Of a stretch of DNA of 33,621 nucleotides, positions 7,322-14,738 are shown piece after piece. The notes beneath the pieces are model-generated. The model saw only the letters and a list, made by a program, of their open reading frames with translations. It had not been told where the DNA came from and did no database searches. Each line of letters starts with the position of its first letter. The first letter of the stretch is position 1. A program made the position numbers and the translations under genes. Source of the DNA: Lachnospiraceae bacterium (GTDB lineage Bacteria; Bacillota; Clostridia; Lachnospirales; Lachnospiraceae); NCBI GenBank assembly GCA_015057205.1, contig SVEW01000003.1, positions 1-33,621 on the forward strand. Reading direction: 5' to 3'.

Positions 7322-8910
7322 TCAATCCTTGCTAAATTCAACAAGTTCAAGTCCTTCATTTCTGTCAAGGGTCATCTTAATGCTCCACTCATGTGCAAAC
7401 AATAGCAGTGGATTGCCTTTTAAATCCTTAATCTTCTTCATATCTGACGTACCAATCAATTTATCCATATCCAAGGACTTATCTTTAATCCAGCGAATGT
7501 GTTCATATGGCAGATTCTCCATACGAATCTCCACACCATATTCGCTTTCCAGACGATACTTCAACACATCAAACTGAAGCACACCTACAACACCTACGAT
7601 AATTTCTTCCAAACCGGTGTTGAACTCCTGAAAAATCTGAATGGCACCTTCCTGGGCAATCTGGTTAATGCCCTTTACAAACTGCTTCCGCTTCATAGTA
7701 TCCACCTGACGCACACGGGCAAAATGCTCCGGCGCAAAAGTTGGAATACCTTCAAATGCAAACTTGTCCGGTGCTGTTGTCAGGGTATCACCAATGGAAA
7801 AAATACCCGGATCAAAGATACCGATAATATCACCGGCACAAGCCTCTTCTACCATCTTACGCTCAGAAGCCATCATCTGCTGTGGCTGAGAAAGCTTAAC
7901 TTTCTTACCGCCCTGCACATGAAATACATCCATACCGGCTTCAAACTTACCGGAAACAATACGCATAAACGCAATACGGTCACGATGTGCCTTATTCATG
8001 TTGGCCTGAATCTTAAATACAAAGGCAGAAAAATAATCCTCAAACGGAGTAATCTCTCCCTTATCCGATGTTCGGGCAAGTGGCGCATAAGTCATCTTTA
8101 AAAAGTGCTGTAAAAAGGTCTCCACACCAAAATTCGTAAGTGCTGAACCAAAGAACACCGGTGACAATTCACCTTTCGTTACCAGTTCCTGGTCAAATTC
8201 CGCGCCGGCACCATCGAGAAGTTCAATCTCCTCCAACAGATTCGCATAATTCTGTTGTCCGATACGATTCATGGCAGCCTCATCGTCTATGGAAAATTCT
8301 TCTTCGTTACCTTCCTTCGTACCTTTCTGGGTATCGGAAAAGGTCATAATCTTACGTGTATTTCGATCATACACACCCTGGAAATTCTTACCGGAACCGA
8401 TCGGCCAGTTAATCGGGCAGGTTGCAATACCAAGCTCATTCTCTATTTCATCAAGCAACGCGAAGGTATCATTAGCATCACGGTCCATCTTGTTAATAAA
8501 GGTAAAAATCGGAATATGACGCATTACACAACTTTAAAGAGCTTACGTGTCTGCGCCTCAACACCCTTTGAACCGTCAATCACCATTACCGCAGAATCCG
8601 CCGCCATCAAGGTGCGGTAGGTATCCTCCGAGAAGTCCTGATGTCCCGGTGTATCCAAAATGTTAATGCAATATCCATCATAGTTAAACTGCAAAACAGA
8701 GGATGTAACAGAAATTCCTCTCTCTTTTTCAATTGCCATCCAGTCAGAAACAGCGTGTTTCGCGGTGGCCTTTCCTTTTACAGAGCCCGCCTGATTAATG
8801 GCTCCACCATATAGCAAAAATTTCTCCGTTAAGGTCGTCTTACCTGCATCCGGGTGGGAAATAATCGCAAAGGTTCGTCTTTTCTCTATTTCTTTCTTCA
8901 AATCTGCCAC
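7322..8910 (-). pseudogene. prfC: peptide chain release factor 3 (RF3), frameshifted
   Basis: RF3 is the GTPase that recycles RF1/RF2 after peptide release. The N-terminal piece (8524-8910, GTG start with GGAGG upstream) carries the P-loop SHPDAGKTTL and DTPGHQDF, then stops after KLFKVV. The rest (7322-8524) resumes at MRHIPIFTFINKMD and includes the NKMD motif and all remaining domains to the normal C-terminus. The break falls between G3 and G4. The two frames overlap as TAATG. Restoring one T in the GTTGTG at 8527-8532 gives KVCVMRHIP, matching the usual KVC-MRGIP of RF3, so a single-base deletion explains it. No SD precedes the internal ATG and no slippery heptamer is visible. Promoter and terminator are both intact, suggesting either a recent mutation or a sequencing error. 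Confidence 0.85.
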
Positions 8911-8948
8911 AATGCTTCCTCCATTTATCTAATAACATCAAACAATTA

Positions 8949-8977
8949 ATTATATAAAAGGAATCCGTCATTGTCAA
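8949..8977 (-). promoter_or_regulatory. sigma-A promoter of prfC
   Basis: Perfect consensus hexamers on the minus strand: TTGACA (8972-8977), 17-base spacer, TATAAT (8949-8954). It begins five bases after the spoIIIAH stop and drives prfC, whose GTG is at 8910. Confidence 0.9.
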
Positions 8978-8981
8978 GCCA

Positions 8982-9554
8982 CTACTCCACCCGTAAAGGC
9001 GTCACTACAATATTTTGGGCATCACATTCGTACTTTCGGCATACTACTTCATTGATTTTTGCCAGATCTTTTTCCGAAACCACCGACAAATCCACCACAA
9101 CGTCTACGCTATCACCCCCAATGGAAACAACCACATTTTTAAATCCCTTTGCTTCCAAAAGATTCTCAATGGCAACTTCCGCATCTTGCGCTGTGGCCAG
9201 CTCCACTAACTTCTGCGTAATTTCCTTTTTCTCCTGCGGCAAAATCCCCTGTTTTTCGGACAATTTAGTCAACTCTTCCTTTGCCTTGGCATGCGCCTGT
9301 TCCCGCTTCAAACGTGCGGACGCTGCATAATTTTTCGCCGCCTTTCCGGAGGTCATCACCGCTTCCCCCGCATCTTCATAATCATCCACCGATGTCGGTT
9401 CTACATGCCCTTGCTTTTCCTTCACAGCGCCTTTTCCCATGGCAACCTTCAGGAAATTGTGATCTTTATGCTGAAAACTCACAAATCCGCCTGCTGCAAT
9501 CAAAAGAACCAGCGCTGTTATCATACATTGGTTTTTTAGTCGTTTTCGTTTCAT
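8982..9554 (-). CDS. spoIIIAH: stage III sporulation protein AH
   Basis: Mother-cell half of the SpoIIQ-SpoIIIAH channel across the septum during engulfment. The 190-aa protein starts at an ATG with GGGGGCT upstream. It has one N-terminal membrane segment (about residues 12-27), then a Lys/Glu-rich helical linker (KNYAASARLKREQAHAKA). The C-terminal ring-building motif domain includes VAIENLLEAKGFKNVVVSI. Length and layout fit the SpoIIIAH family. It is the last gene of the spoIIIA operon; no clear terminator follows, and the prfC promoter begins immediately after the stop. Confidence 0.9.
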   Translation of the reverse strand: MKRKRLKNQCMITALVLLIAAGGFVSFQHKDHNFLKVAMGKGAVKEKQGHVEPTSVDDYEDAGEAVMTSGKAAKNYAASARLKREQAHAKAKEELTKLSEKQGILPQEKKEITQKLVELATAQDAEVAIENLLEAKGFKNVVVSIGGDSVDVVVDLSVVSEKDLAKINEVVCRKYECDAQNIVVTPLRVE

Positions 9555-9566
9555 GAAAGAGCCCCC

Positions 9567-10073
9567 TTACTTTTCTTTTTTGACTATACTAATCTTATGA
9601 CTGGCAATCTGAAATAATGCCTGCACCGCCTCGGAAATTCGCTGTTTCACCACCGGATTGCCTGCACCCTCGCAAACCACCACCACACCTTGTACCCGGG
9701 GAGTCTTACTCGCAACGACAAATGGCTTTCGCTCCTGCCCCTGCTCCTGATATACCGCGCTTTCCTCACTTTCTTTTTCCGATAGTCTGGAATCCTTTCC
9801 CATCACCGATTCTCCGGTATCTTCAACCGTCACCATCACCTTAACCTCCCCAGCGCCCTCTATTTCAGACAAAAGCGCTCTAAGTTTTTCTTCCATCTCT
9901 GCTTCATATTCCGACAACGTTGTCACATCCGTTGCTGCATCCTCCTTTTCCTTCTCAGACGTGTCGGACGTGGGCGCTCCTACAATAAGCAACAAAATGC
10001 CTGCCAAAAACACCAGCAACAGTGTCTCCTTTTTCATGGAAAACAATTTCTTTTTCAGCGACTCGAACTGCAT
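9567..10073 (-). CDS. spoIIIAG: stage III sporulation protein AG
   Basis: A component of the SpoIIIA complex that forms a large ring in the outer forespore (mother-cell) membrane. At 168 aa it shows one N-terminal membrane segment (LLLVFLAGILLLIVGAP, about 18-34). A variable acidic stretch follows, then a ring-building domain with GAGEVKVMVTVED and VQGVVVVCEGAGNP, motifs typical of SpoIIIAG. The gene lies 12 bases upstream of spoIIIAH and 12 bases downstream of spoIIIAF. It belongs to the sigma-E-type operon beginning at spoIIIAA. Confidence 0.9.
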   Translation of the reverse strand: MQFESLKKKLFSMKKETLLLVFLAGILLLIVGAPTSDTSEKEKEDAATDVTTLSEYEAEMEEKLRALLSEIEGAGEVKVMVTVEDTGESVMGKDSRLSEKESEESAVYQEQGQERKPFVVASKTPRVQGVVVVCEGAGNPVVKQRISEAVQALFQIASHKISIVKKEK

Positions 10074-10085
10074 ACCTTCCTCCTG

Positions 10086-10598
10086 TCATTTCTTAACAAT
10101 CAACCGAAACTCCGGCCGAAACAATTGCATCAAGCGTTTTTTACACGCCTTTGCCTGTGCATCTTCCGTCGTTGGTTCTACAGCGATTGCTTTTCCGGGC
10201 ATTGCCAGAAAAAGCGTCATACTTTCCAGACAATCACCATCATAGTTCACTTCATAGTGTCTGATTTCGTAAGGCTCATTCTGAATGCACCTGCGAAAGC
10301 CATCCACCAATAAATCCGCAGCTTCCTGTTTCGGCTCGCTTCCATATTGCCTAATGACCTGCTCAAAACTTTTCTGTTCCGTAAATGCACGCTTCACATC
10401 CTGCATTCGTAACACAGATGGCAACGCTTCCGCTCCCATTAGCCTTGCCACTGGATTAAAAATCACCAGTAAAAACAAAATTCCCACCACAAATTGTATG
10501 TACCGATTCAGATTACTTTCCCCCAGAATCAGACGTACCATACACACCAGCAGAGACAGATAAAAACACTCGCGCACCAGATTTTTCAATACTTCCAT
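10086..10598 (-). CDS. spoIIIAF: stage III sporulation protein AF
   Basis: A 170-aa SpoIIIAF-like protein. Two hydrophobic segments near the N-terminus (about residues 11-26 and 33-49, the latter FVVGILFLLVIFNPVARLM) precede a soluble C-terminal domain. NPVA after the second segment is a typical feature of the family. Position between spoIIIAE and spoIIIAG, nine and twelve bases away, supports the assignment strongly. It is expected to sit in the mother-cell engulfing membrane as part of the SpoIIIA-SpoIIQ channel. Confidence 0.87.
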   Translation of the reverse strand: MEVLKNLVRECFYLSLLVCMVRLILGESNLNRYIQFVVGILFLLVIFNPVARLMGAEALPSVLRMQDVKRAFTEQKSFEQVIRQYGSEPKQEAADLLVDGFRRCIQNEPYEIRHYEVNYDGDCLESMTLFLAMPGKAIAVEPTTEDAQAKACKKRLMQLFRPEFRLIVKK

Positions 10599-10607
10599 GT
10601 TCTCTCC

Positions 10608-11603
10608 TTACGTTAGCATCGTCAAAATACTAAGACTGACAAACACAAAGGTCACTGCATAAATAAGCACCTTAAACAACAATAAAATACTCTCGTATGC
10701 CCCGGTAAGCATGGTCACCATACTATCCGTTGCAAAGGGACGCAGACAAGCTTCCAAAATGCGAAACGCCAACAAATACCCCAAAATACTCAAAAGTGGT
10801 GGTAAAAAAATCAATCCAACACACAACAACCCCACCGCTCCGATGCTGTTTTTTAACGCATGGGCCACTCCGGTTATCATTCCAAAGCAAGCGGAACTTA
10901 CCGGCCCGATACCGGGTAACAGCATGGCCGCTTTTTTTACGCCATTTTGAATCACCGCTTCACTCCCCGGTGCTACCAGTGCCTGTACCACGTTGAATCC
11001 ACAAATCAAAGACAGCATCCCCTTCATCAAAAATGTAGTTCCATCAAACAATAATCGCCCCAATCGTTTCAGCAAATGCTGTCCGGTACAGGCATTGCTG
11101 AAGTGAAAAGCCAGCAGCAACTTGGTGCAGGGCAGGCAAACGCTTTTTAACAGCATTTGAAAAACGGTTATTTCCCCCATCAGTGCCGCGTAAATCATGG
11201 ACGCCGCTCCCATACCGTCCGCAAATAAAATGCTCATTCCATACACCGGCGTAAGCACCGTCATAAAGCGGCATACTGCCTCTAAACACTCCCCCACCAA
11301 CGAATAACAGTGTAAAAACAACCGCATGCAAATTCCGGCTCCGCAAATGAAAAACATGGTGCCACCATACTGCCCGAAGCCATTTTCTCCAAACGCCAAA
11401 ATCAACTGACTTATGGCACCAAATAATAAACACAACACCGCTAACGTGACGAAGGATTTTCGATCCACCAGAAATCCCTTTGTGAAAAGCTGGCTAATTT
11501 GTTCAAATACAAACCCGGGGCTGTGAATGCCCTGAAGCAGTGTCTCCACGTCGGTATAAATTCCCTCTTTTGCCAGTACCTCATTCATTGCCCGATAATC
11601 CAT
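10608..11603 (-). CDS. spoIIIAE: stage III sporulation protein AE
   Basis: A polytopic membrane protein of the SpoIIIA channel, recognised by its place in the operon and by segments such as LTPVYGMSILFADGMGAA and ILLLFKVLIYAVTFVFVSLSI. The ATG at 11601-11603 is preferred because AGGTGA lies just before it; a GTG two codons upstream is the alternative, and both overlap or abut the spoIIIAD stop. At about 331 aa it is shorter than the roughly 390-400 aa usual for SpoIIIAE: the N-terminal signal peptide and the extracytoplasmic part before the first transmembrane helix are missing or very short. About seven membrane segments remain. Two in-frame Cys-Cys-rich stretches (SVCLPCTKLL) are visible. 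Confidence 0.87.
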   Translation of the reverse strand: MDYRAMNEVLAKEGIYTDVETLLQGIHSPGFVFEQISQLFTKGFLVDRKSFVTLAVLCLLFGAISQLILAFGENGFGQYGGTMFFICGAGICMRLFLHCYSLVGECLEAVCRFMTVLTPVYGMSILFADGMGAASMIYAALMGEITVFQMLLKSVCLPCTKLLLAFHFSNACTGQHLLKRLGRLLFDGTTFLMKGMLSLICGFNVVQALVAPGSEAVIQNGVKKAAMLLPGIGPVSSACFGMITGVAHALKNSIGAVGLLCVGLIFLPPLLSILGYLLAFRILEACLRPFATDSMVTMLTGAYESILLLFKVLIYAVTFVFVSLSILTMLT

Positions 11604-11605
11604 GG

Positions 11606-11992
11606 TCACCTCATCATCTCTTCCATAATCTCAACCAACTCCGTTAACAGCGGATACCCCGCCGACAAAATACAGAATCGGCCAAATACTTTTACCTGTT
11701 TGGCACATACCGAATTTTCTGCCTGCATACAAATGTCCGCCGTCCCCTCCGTCAATAACGTAATGCCCGCCATTTTTATTAGAATCTCCACATACAAACT
11801 CTCCACATGGGCACGATTGCCCAATTGTATCAGATAGCTAAAAAACAGACGTGTCCTGCTGAGCAATACCATACTAATCATGACGCAAACCATAAGACCA
11901 ATGAGTTTGCCGTACACTTTTTGCTCGTTTAGCATAAGCATGGCTACCAGCGAACCGGTCAATGCCAATGCGCATAGGGATATGCTACTCAT
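11606..11992 (-). CDS. spoIIIAD: stage III sporulation protein AD
   Basis: A 128-aa membrane protein with about three to four hydrophobic segments, including ALALTGSLVAMLML and LIGLMVCVMISMVLL. It matches SpoIIIAD in size and in its place between spoIIIAC and spoIIIAE. SpoIIIAC and SpoIIIAD are related to each other and are integral parts of the SpoIIIA complex. It starts nine bases after the spoIIIAC stop. Its stop codon TGA lies within the initiation region of spoIIIAE, suggesting translational coupling. Confidence 0.87.
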   Translation of the reverse strand: MSSISLCALALTGSLVAMLMLNEQKVYGKLIGLMVCVMISMVLLSRTRLFFSYLIQLGNRAHVESLYVEILIKMAGITLLTEGTADICMQAENSVCAKQVKVFGRFCILSAGYPLLTELVEIMEEMMR

Positions 11993-12001
11993 TTTCTCCT
12001 C

Positions 12002-12196
12002 CTAAAATGTCAACAATCTGGAAAATTCCGTCAAAAGCTTCCTTATGTACGGTAACACCCACCCAATTACGATAAGCAATCCCAAAAGTTGCGTCATAAA
12101 CGCCAGTTCATCCCGGCCACTATGTTTCAGCACCTGTGCCAACAGCGAAATCACAATCCCTACTGCCGCAATTTTCAGCAAAATGTTTCCTTCCAT
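12002..12196 (-). CDS. spoIIIAC: stage III sporulation protein AC
   Basis: A 64-aa protein with two transmembrane segments (KIAAVGIVISLLAQVLK and FMTQLLGLLIVIGWVL). The size is normal for SpoIIIAC, and GRDELAFMTQLLG is typical of the family. The ATG has GGAGG about six bases upstream. It sits nine bases after spoIIIAB and nine before spoIIIAD in the canonical order of the operon. Confidence 0.9.
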   Translation of the reverse strand: MEGNILLKIAAVGIVISLLAQVLKHSGRDELAFMTQLLGLLIVIGWVLPYIRKLLTEFSRLLTF

Positions 12197-12205
12197 AGCT
12201 CCTCC

Positions 12206-12733
12206 TTACCAAAGCACCAGCATCGTCATGGTTCCAATTAACCCGGCACATGCCGCTTTTACCCTAGCCTTCGCCCCGTAACACCTTCCGTACTGCCCCA
12301 TTTCTTCTTCCAAAACCGATACACATTCCCGAAGGTAATGATCGATGGTTTCCCCGTCTGCCTTCGTCACCACCTTTCCCAATCGAGTAAGTAGCAAAGT
12401 CAGGCTTTCTGACATTCCCACAATCCGCTGAAGTTGCCCCATATAATTGGTCCACGCCTCTTCCGGCTGGCCCTTTCCTTCTTTCATGCATGCCAGAAAT
12501 TCACCTGTCGCCCCTTTTACCCTCGATTCCGGCGCCAAAAGGGAAAGGCTGCTCTCCATCACCTGCCACAAAAGCATTCTTCCGGTGCGCATATTGCGTA
12601 ACAATTCCACCAAAATCGTCTGCAAATCCCGATATTCCGCGTATCGTCGCCCCATGTCCTGGCGCATTTTCAGGCACCACACTACCGTTGCCAGCACAAT
12701 CAGTACGCACCCACTACCTTTCCCATACATCAT
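12206..12733 (-). CDS. spoIIIAB: stage III sporulation protein AB
   Basis: A 175-aa protein with an N-terminal hydrophobic segment (GCVLIVLATVVWCL) and a C-terminal one (AACAGLIGTMTMLVLW) flanking a helical soluble domain. This is the SpoIIIAB layout, related to type II/IV secretion F-domain proteins. The frame is open much further upstream, but the ATG at 12731-12733 with AGGGGGA in front gives the normal family length. The first 20 bases overlap the end of spoIIIAA, implying translational coupling with the ATPase it is expected to work with. Confidence 0.87.
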   Translation of the reverse strand: MMYGKGSGCVLIVLATVVWCLKMRQDMGRRYAEYRDLQTILVELLRNMRTGRMLLWQVMESSLSLLAPESRVKGATGEFLACMKEGKGQPEEAWTNYMGQLQRIVGMSESLTLLLTRLGKVVTKADGETIDHYLRECVSVLEEEMGQYGRCYGAKARVKAACAGLIGTMTMLVLW

Positions 12734-13556
12734 AATGAAATCCCCCTGCGTCCTGATGCAAAAGCACCACCGCAAAACTTTCCGGAATGCCTTTTTTATA
12801 CGCTTCCTGCACCGAATTTCCATGCATGGTGCACAAAATCTTACAGCCACTTCGCATGGCATATTCCATAGCTGCAAATTCCTGTGCACTTCCTATTTCA
12901 TCCACCGCCACATACTGCGGTCCCATACTGCGGATGCACATCTCCATTCCTTTGGCCTTACTACACCCACTCAACACACTGGTTCTACTGCCTACCGAAA
13001 GTTGCGTAACTCCCTGATAGACCGCTGCCACTTCACCACGTTCATCAATCAGACTAACGTAGTGCCCCTGCTCTGATAATAGCCGAACAAGATCCCGCAA
13101 CATGGTGGTTTTTCCTCCGCCGGGCGGTGACACCAAAGCGATTCCGCTTCCTTCTCCTTTTGACCCAAGGGCATACCAAAGATTTTTCGCACATCCCTTC
13201 ACCTCATGTGCAATGCGCAAAGTAGCATAACCAAGTCTTCGAAATTTTATTTTTCCATCCTCCATTCTTCCTTCCCCGCATACTCCCAGGCGATGTCCGC
13301 CTTGTAGCGTCAAAAATCCCTGCTCCAATTGTTCCTCGTATGCAAAAAGGCAATAGTCGGTGGCTCTCTCTATCACCCGGTCAAATGCCTGCCTCGTAAG
13401 CGGGTATGGTTCTACCACGTACTCCTTTTCCGCTACCCTCAAGTACACCGGTTGTCCGATTCCCATTCGTATCTCCTGCAAACCTTCCATCCCTTCGTCT
13501 AGTTGCAGGCAAGCCTCCCTTACCTTATCCGGCAAAATTGCCAGCACTTCCTCCAT
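12714..13556 (-). CDS. spoIIIAA: stage III sporulation protein AA, AAA-type ATPase
   Basis: The cytoplasmic ATPase of the SpoIIIA channel, related to secretion ATPases. The 280-aa sequence has Walker A SPPGGGKTTMLRDL, the family motif SLIDERGEVA, and the Walker B region YVAVDEIG followed by CKILCTMHG. AAGGAGGTG lies five bases before the ATG, an unusually strong ribosome binding site. Thirty bases upstream is a sigma-E-like promoter. It is slightly shorter than the Bacillus protein (about 307 aa), at the N-terminus. First gene of the eight-gene spoIIIA operon. Confidence 0.93.
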   Translation of the reverse strand: MEEVLAILPDKVREACLQLDEGMEGLQEIRMGIGQPVYLRVAEKEYVVEPYPLTRQAFDRVIERATDYCLFAYEEQLEQGFLTLQGGHRLGVCGEGRMEDGKIKFRRLGYATLRIAHEVKGCAKNLWYALGSKGEGSGIALVSPPGGGKTTMLRDLVRLLSEQGHYVSLIDERGEVAAVYQGVTQLSVGSRTSVLSGCSKAKGMEMCIRSMGPQYVAVDEIGSAQEFAAMEYAMRSGCKILCTMHGNSVQEAYKKGIPESFAVVLLHQDAGGFHYDVWER

Positions 13557-13585
13557 GCCACACCTCCTTGTCCACTTCTGTTTTC

Positions 13586-13615
13586 ACTATATGCCAGCGT
13601 TCATTTTCTTATGAC
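13586..13615 (-). promoter_or_regulatory. sigma-E-type promoter of the spoIIIA operon
   Basis: On the minus strand GTCATAAG (13608-13615) and CATATAGT (13586-13593) are 14 bases apart. This is close to the sigma-E consensus (K-M-ATATT, 14-15 bases, CATACA-M-T), and the placement is right for a gene known to be sigma-E-dependent in spore formers. Confidence 0.65.
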
Positions 13616-13661
13616 AATACAAAAAGTGCACTCTCTTATCCGCCCATTAATCCGGACAGCG

Positions 13662-13698
13662 CAAAAAATCCCTACGAAAGATTCTCTCTCGTAGGGAT
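13662..13698 (-). terminator. rho-independent terminator upstream of spoIIIA
   Basis: A ten-pair stem (13668-13677 with 13689-13698) with an 11-base loop is followed on the minus strand by six T. It would stop transcripts entering from the repeat region and isolate spoIIIA from rpsU read-through. Confidence 0.85.
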
Positions 13699-13699
13699 A

Positions 13700-13868
13700 T
13701 AGATTTCCACCCTGGGGAGTCATTACACCGGCTCTCCTATCGATTTATCACCTTCATCACTTTTGTGTATTTTCCTCTCTTATTGGGAAACATATAGAAT
13801 TCTGATATCTGTTGTTTTCAACTACCTACTTTATCTCACACCAATCCCACGATAGCCAACAAATTTTT
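13700..13868. other. intergenic stretch with no recognised feature
   Basis: Between the terminator and the repeat array I see no gene, hairpin or convincing promoter on either strand. A 40-codon frame beginning at 13723 on the minus strand runs through the terminator and the sigma-E promoter and was rejected. Confidence 0.5.
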
Positions 13869-14240
13869 CACTAATGGGCATAGCCTTCTCTTTTCGTGAC
13901 GTCTATGCCCACCAACTCTCTTATTATGGGCATTGCACTCCCTTTTCATAACATCTATGCCCACCAACTCTCTTATTATGGGCATAGCCTTCCCTTTTCA
14001 TAACAGCTATGCCCACCTGCTCTCTTATTATGGGCATTGCACTCCCTTTTCATAACGTCTATGCCCATCAACTCTCTTATTATGGGCATTGCACTCCCTT
14101 TTCATAACGTCTATGCCCACCAACTCTCTTATTATGGGCATATCCTTCTCTTTTCATAACGTCTATGCCCACCAACTCTCTTATTATGGGCATATCCTTC
14201 TCTTTTCATAACGTCTATGCCCATCAACCCCCTTATTATG
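13869..14240. repeat. tandem array, seven copies of a 52-bp unit plus a partial eighth
   Basis: Units begin at 13869 (degenerate edge), 13921, 13973, 14025, 14077, 14129, 14181 and 14233 (only TTATTATGGGC kept), an exact 52-bp period with no spacers. Every complete unit contains GGGCAT and, about 20 bases on, ATGCCC. In several units the palindrome extends to eight or nine pairs (TGGGCATA with TATGCCCA). Two unit flavours differ after GGGCAT: one reads TGCACTCCC, the other TAGCC or TATCC plus TTCTC. The period is not a multiple of three, so it is not a coding repeat. At about 10.4 bp per turn, 52 bp is five turns, so equivalent sites face the same side of DNA. The array separates the rpsU terminator from the spoIIIA region. 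Function unknown. Confidence 0.95.
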
Positions 14241-14317
14241 GGCTTTATCAACAAATTCTTGATTAAAGTGCTTTTACCGGCACCATTTTCCCTGCTAATC
14301 CGAAGTTCCTTCGCCAT
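14233..14317 (-). pseudogene. remnant of an ABC-transporter ATPase (Walker A fragment)
   Basis: In the minus-strand frame ending near 14233, the peptide ISRENGAGKSTLIKNLLIKP reads as the P-loop region of an ABC ATPase (usual form GENGAGKSTLLK). The frame then runs straight into the 52-bp repeats. Nothing resembling Q-loop, signature or Walker B follows. The fragment is about 28 residues and has no recognisable ribosome binding site, so it is a decayed piece rather than a working gene. It suggests the array formed at or invaded an old ABC transporter locus. Confidence 0.5.
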
Positions 14318-14387
14318 TCAACGCACAGACGGTAGCGCTTCGTCCTCCTGCATAACAGGGGGTTTATTAAAAACCTTGCTACACAAC

Positions 14388-14422
14388 CAAAAAGAAGCAG
14401 GATGATTACTCACCCTGCTTCT
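14388..14422 (-). terminator. rho-independent terminator of rpsU
   Basis: On the minus strand AGAAGCAGG pairs perfectly with CCTGCTTCT around a 12-base loop and is followed by TTTTTGG. It lies eight bases after the rpsU stop. Confidence 0.92.
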
Positions 14423-14429
14423 GTGTTAC

Positions 14430-14606
14430 TTAGTTATATTTACGTTTTCTTGCTGCTTCAGATTTCTTCTTGCGTCTTACGCTTGGCTTTTCATAATGCT
14501 CTCTCTTGCGGATTTCCTGCTGGATACCTGCCTTTGCGCAATTTCTCTTGAATCTGCGTAAAGCGCTATCTAAAGTCTCGTTCTCTTTTACGATTACATT
14601 TGACAT
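14430..14606 (-). CDS. rpsU: 30S ribosomal protein bS21
   Basis: A 58-aa protein beginning MSNVIVKENETLDSALRR and ending in a strongly basic tail (RRKKKSEAARKRKYN), the standard bS21 sequence. The frame is open further upstream, but the ATG at 14604-14606, with AGGTG ahead of it, gives the family start. bS21 joins the platform of the small subunit and aids initiation. It has its own promoter at 14683-14710 and terminator at 14388-14422, so it appears monocistronic. Confidence 0.95.
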   Translation of the reverse strand: MSNVIVKENETLDSALRRFKRNCAKAGIQQEIRKREHYEKPSVRRKKKSEAARKRKYN

Positions 14607-14682
14607 AGTCTCACACCTAACCTCCCTCCAGTTGCGTAATTGTGCATTCAACTGTTTGGGTATTCTTTTTGCACCTAATCAT

Positions 14683-14710
14683 TTTATACCCAAAGAGCGG
14701 GGTTCGTCAA
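14683..14710 (-). promoter_or_regulatory. sigma-A promoter of rpsU
   Basis: TTGACG (14705-14710) and TATAAA (14683-14688) on the minus strand are 16 bases apart, in the gap between alaS and rpsU. Confidence 0.7.
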
Positions 14711-14738
14711 GTAGTTTTTTATTTTTTTCGCAGTTTTT

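Noticed and set aside
8522..8538. Programmed -1 frameshift in prfC
   Set aside because: No X-XXY-YYZ slippery heptamer in the right frame (the codons are CTC TTT AAA GTT) and no SD-like stimulator or clear downstream structure; RF3 is not known for recoding.
12734..12889. Extended SpoIIIAB N-terminus
   Set aside because: The extra 52 residues overlap spoIIIAA coding, have no family match and lack a start signal.
13601..13723. 40-codon minus-strand gene
   Set aside because: The frame runs through a perfect terminator hairpin and the sigma-E promoter of spoIIIA; the ribosome binding site is poorly spaced.
13869..14240. CRISPR array
   Set aside because: Repeats are contiguous with an exact 52-bp period and there are no unique spacers; no cas genes are nearby.
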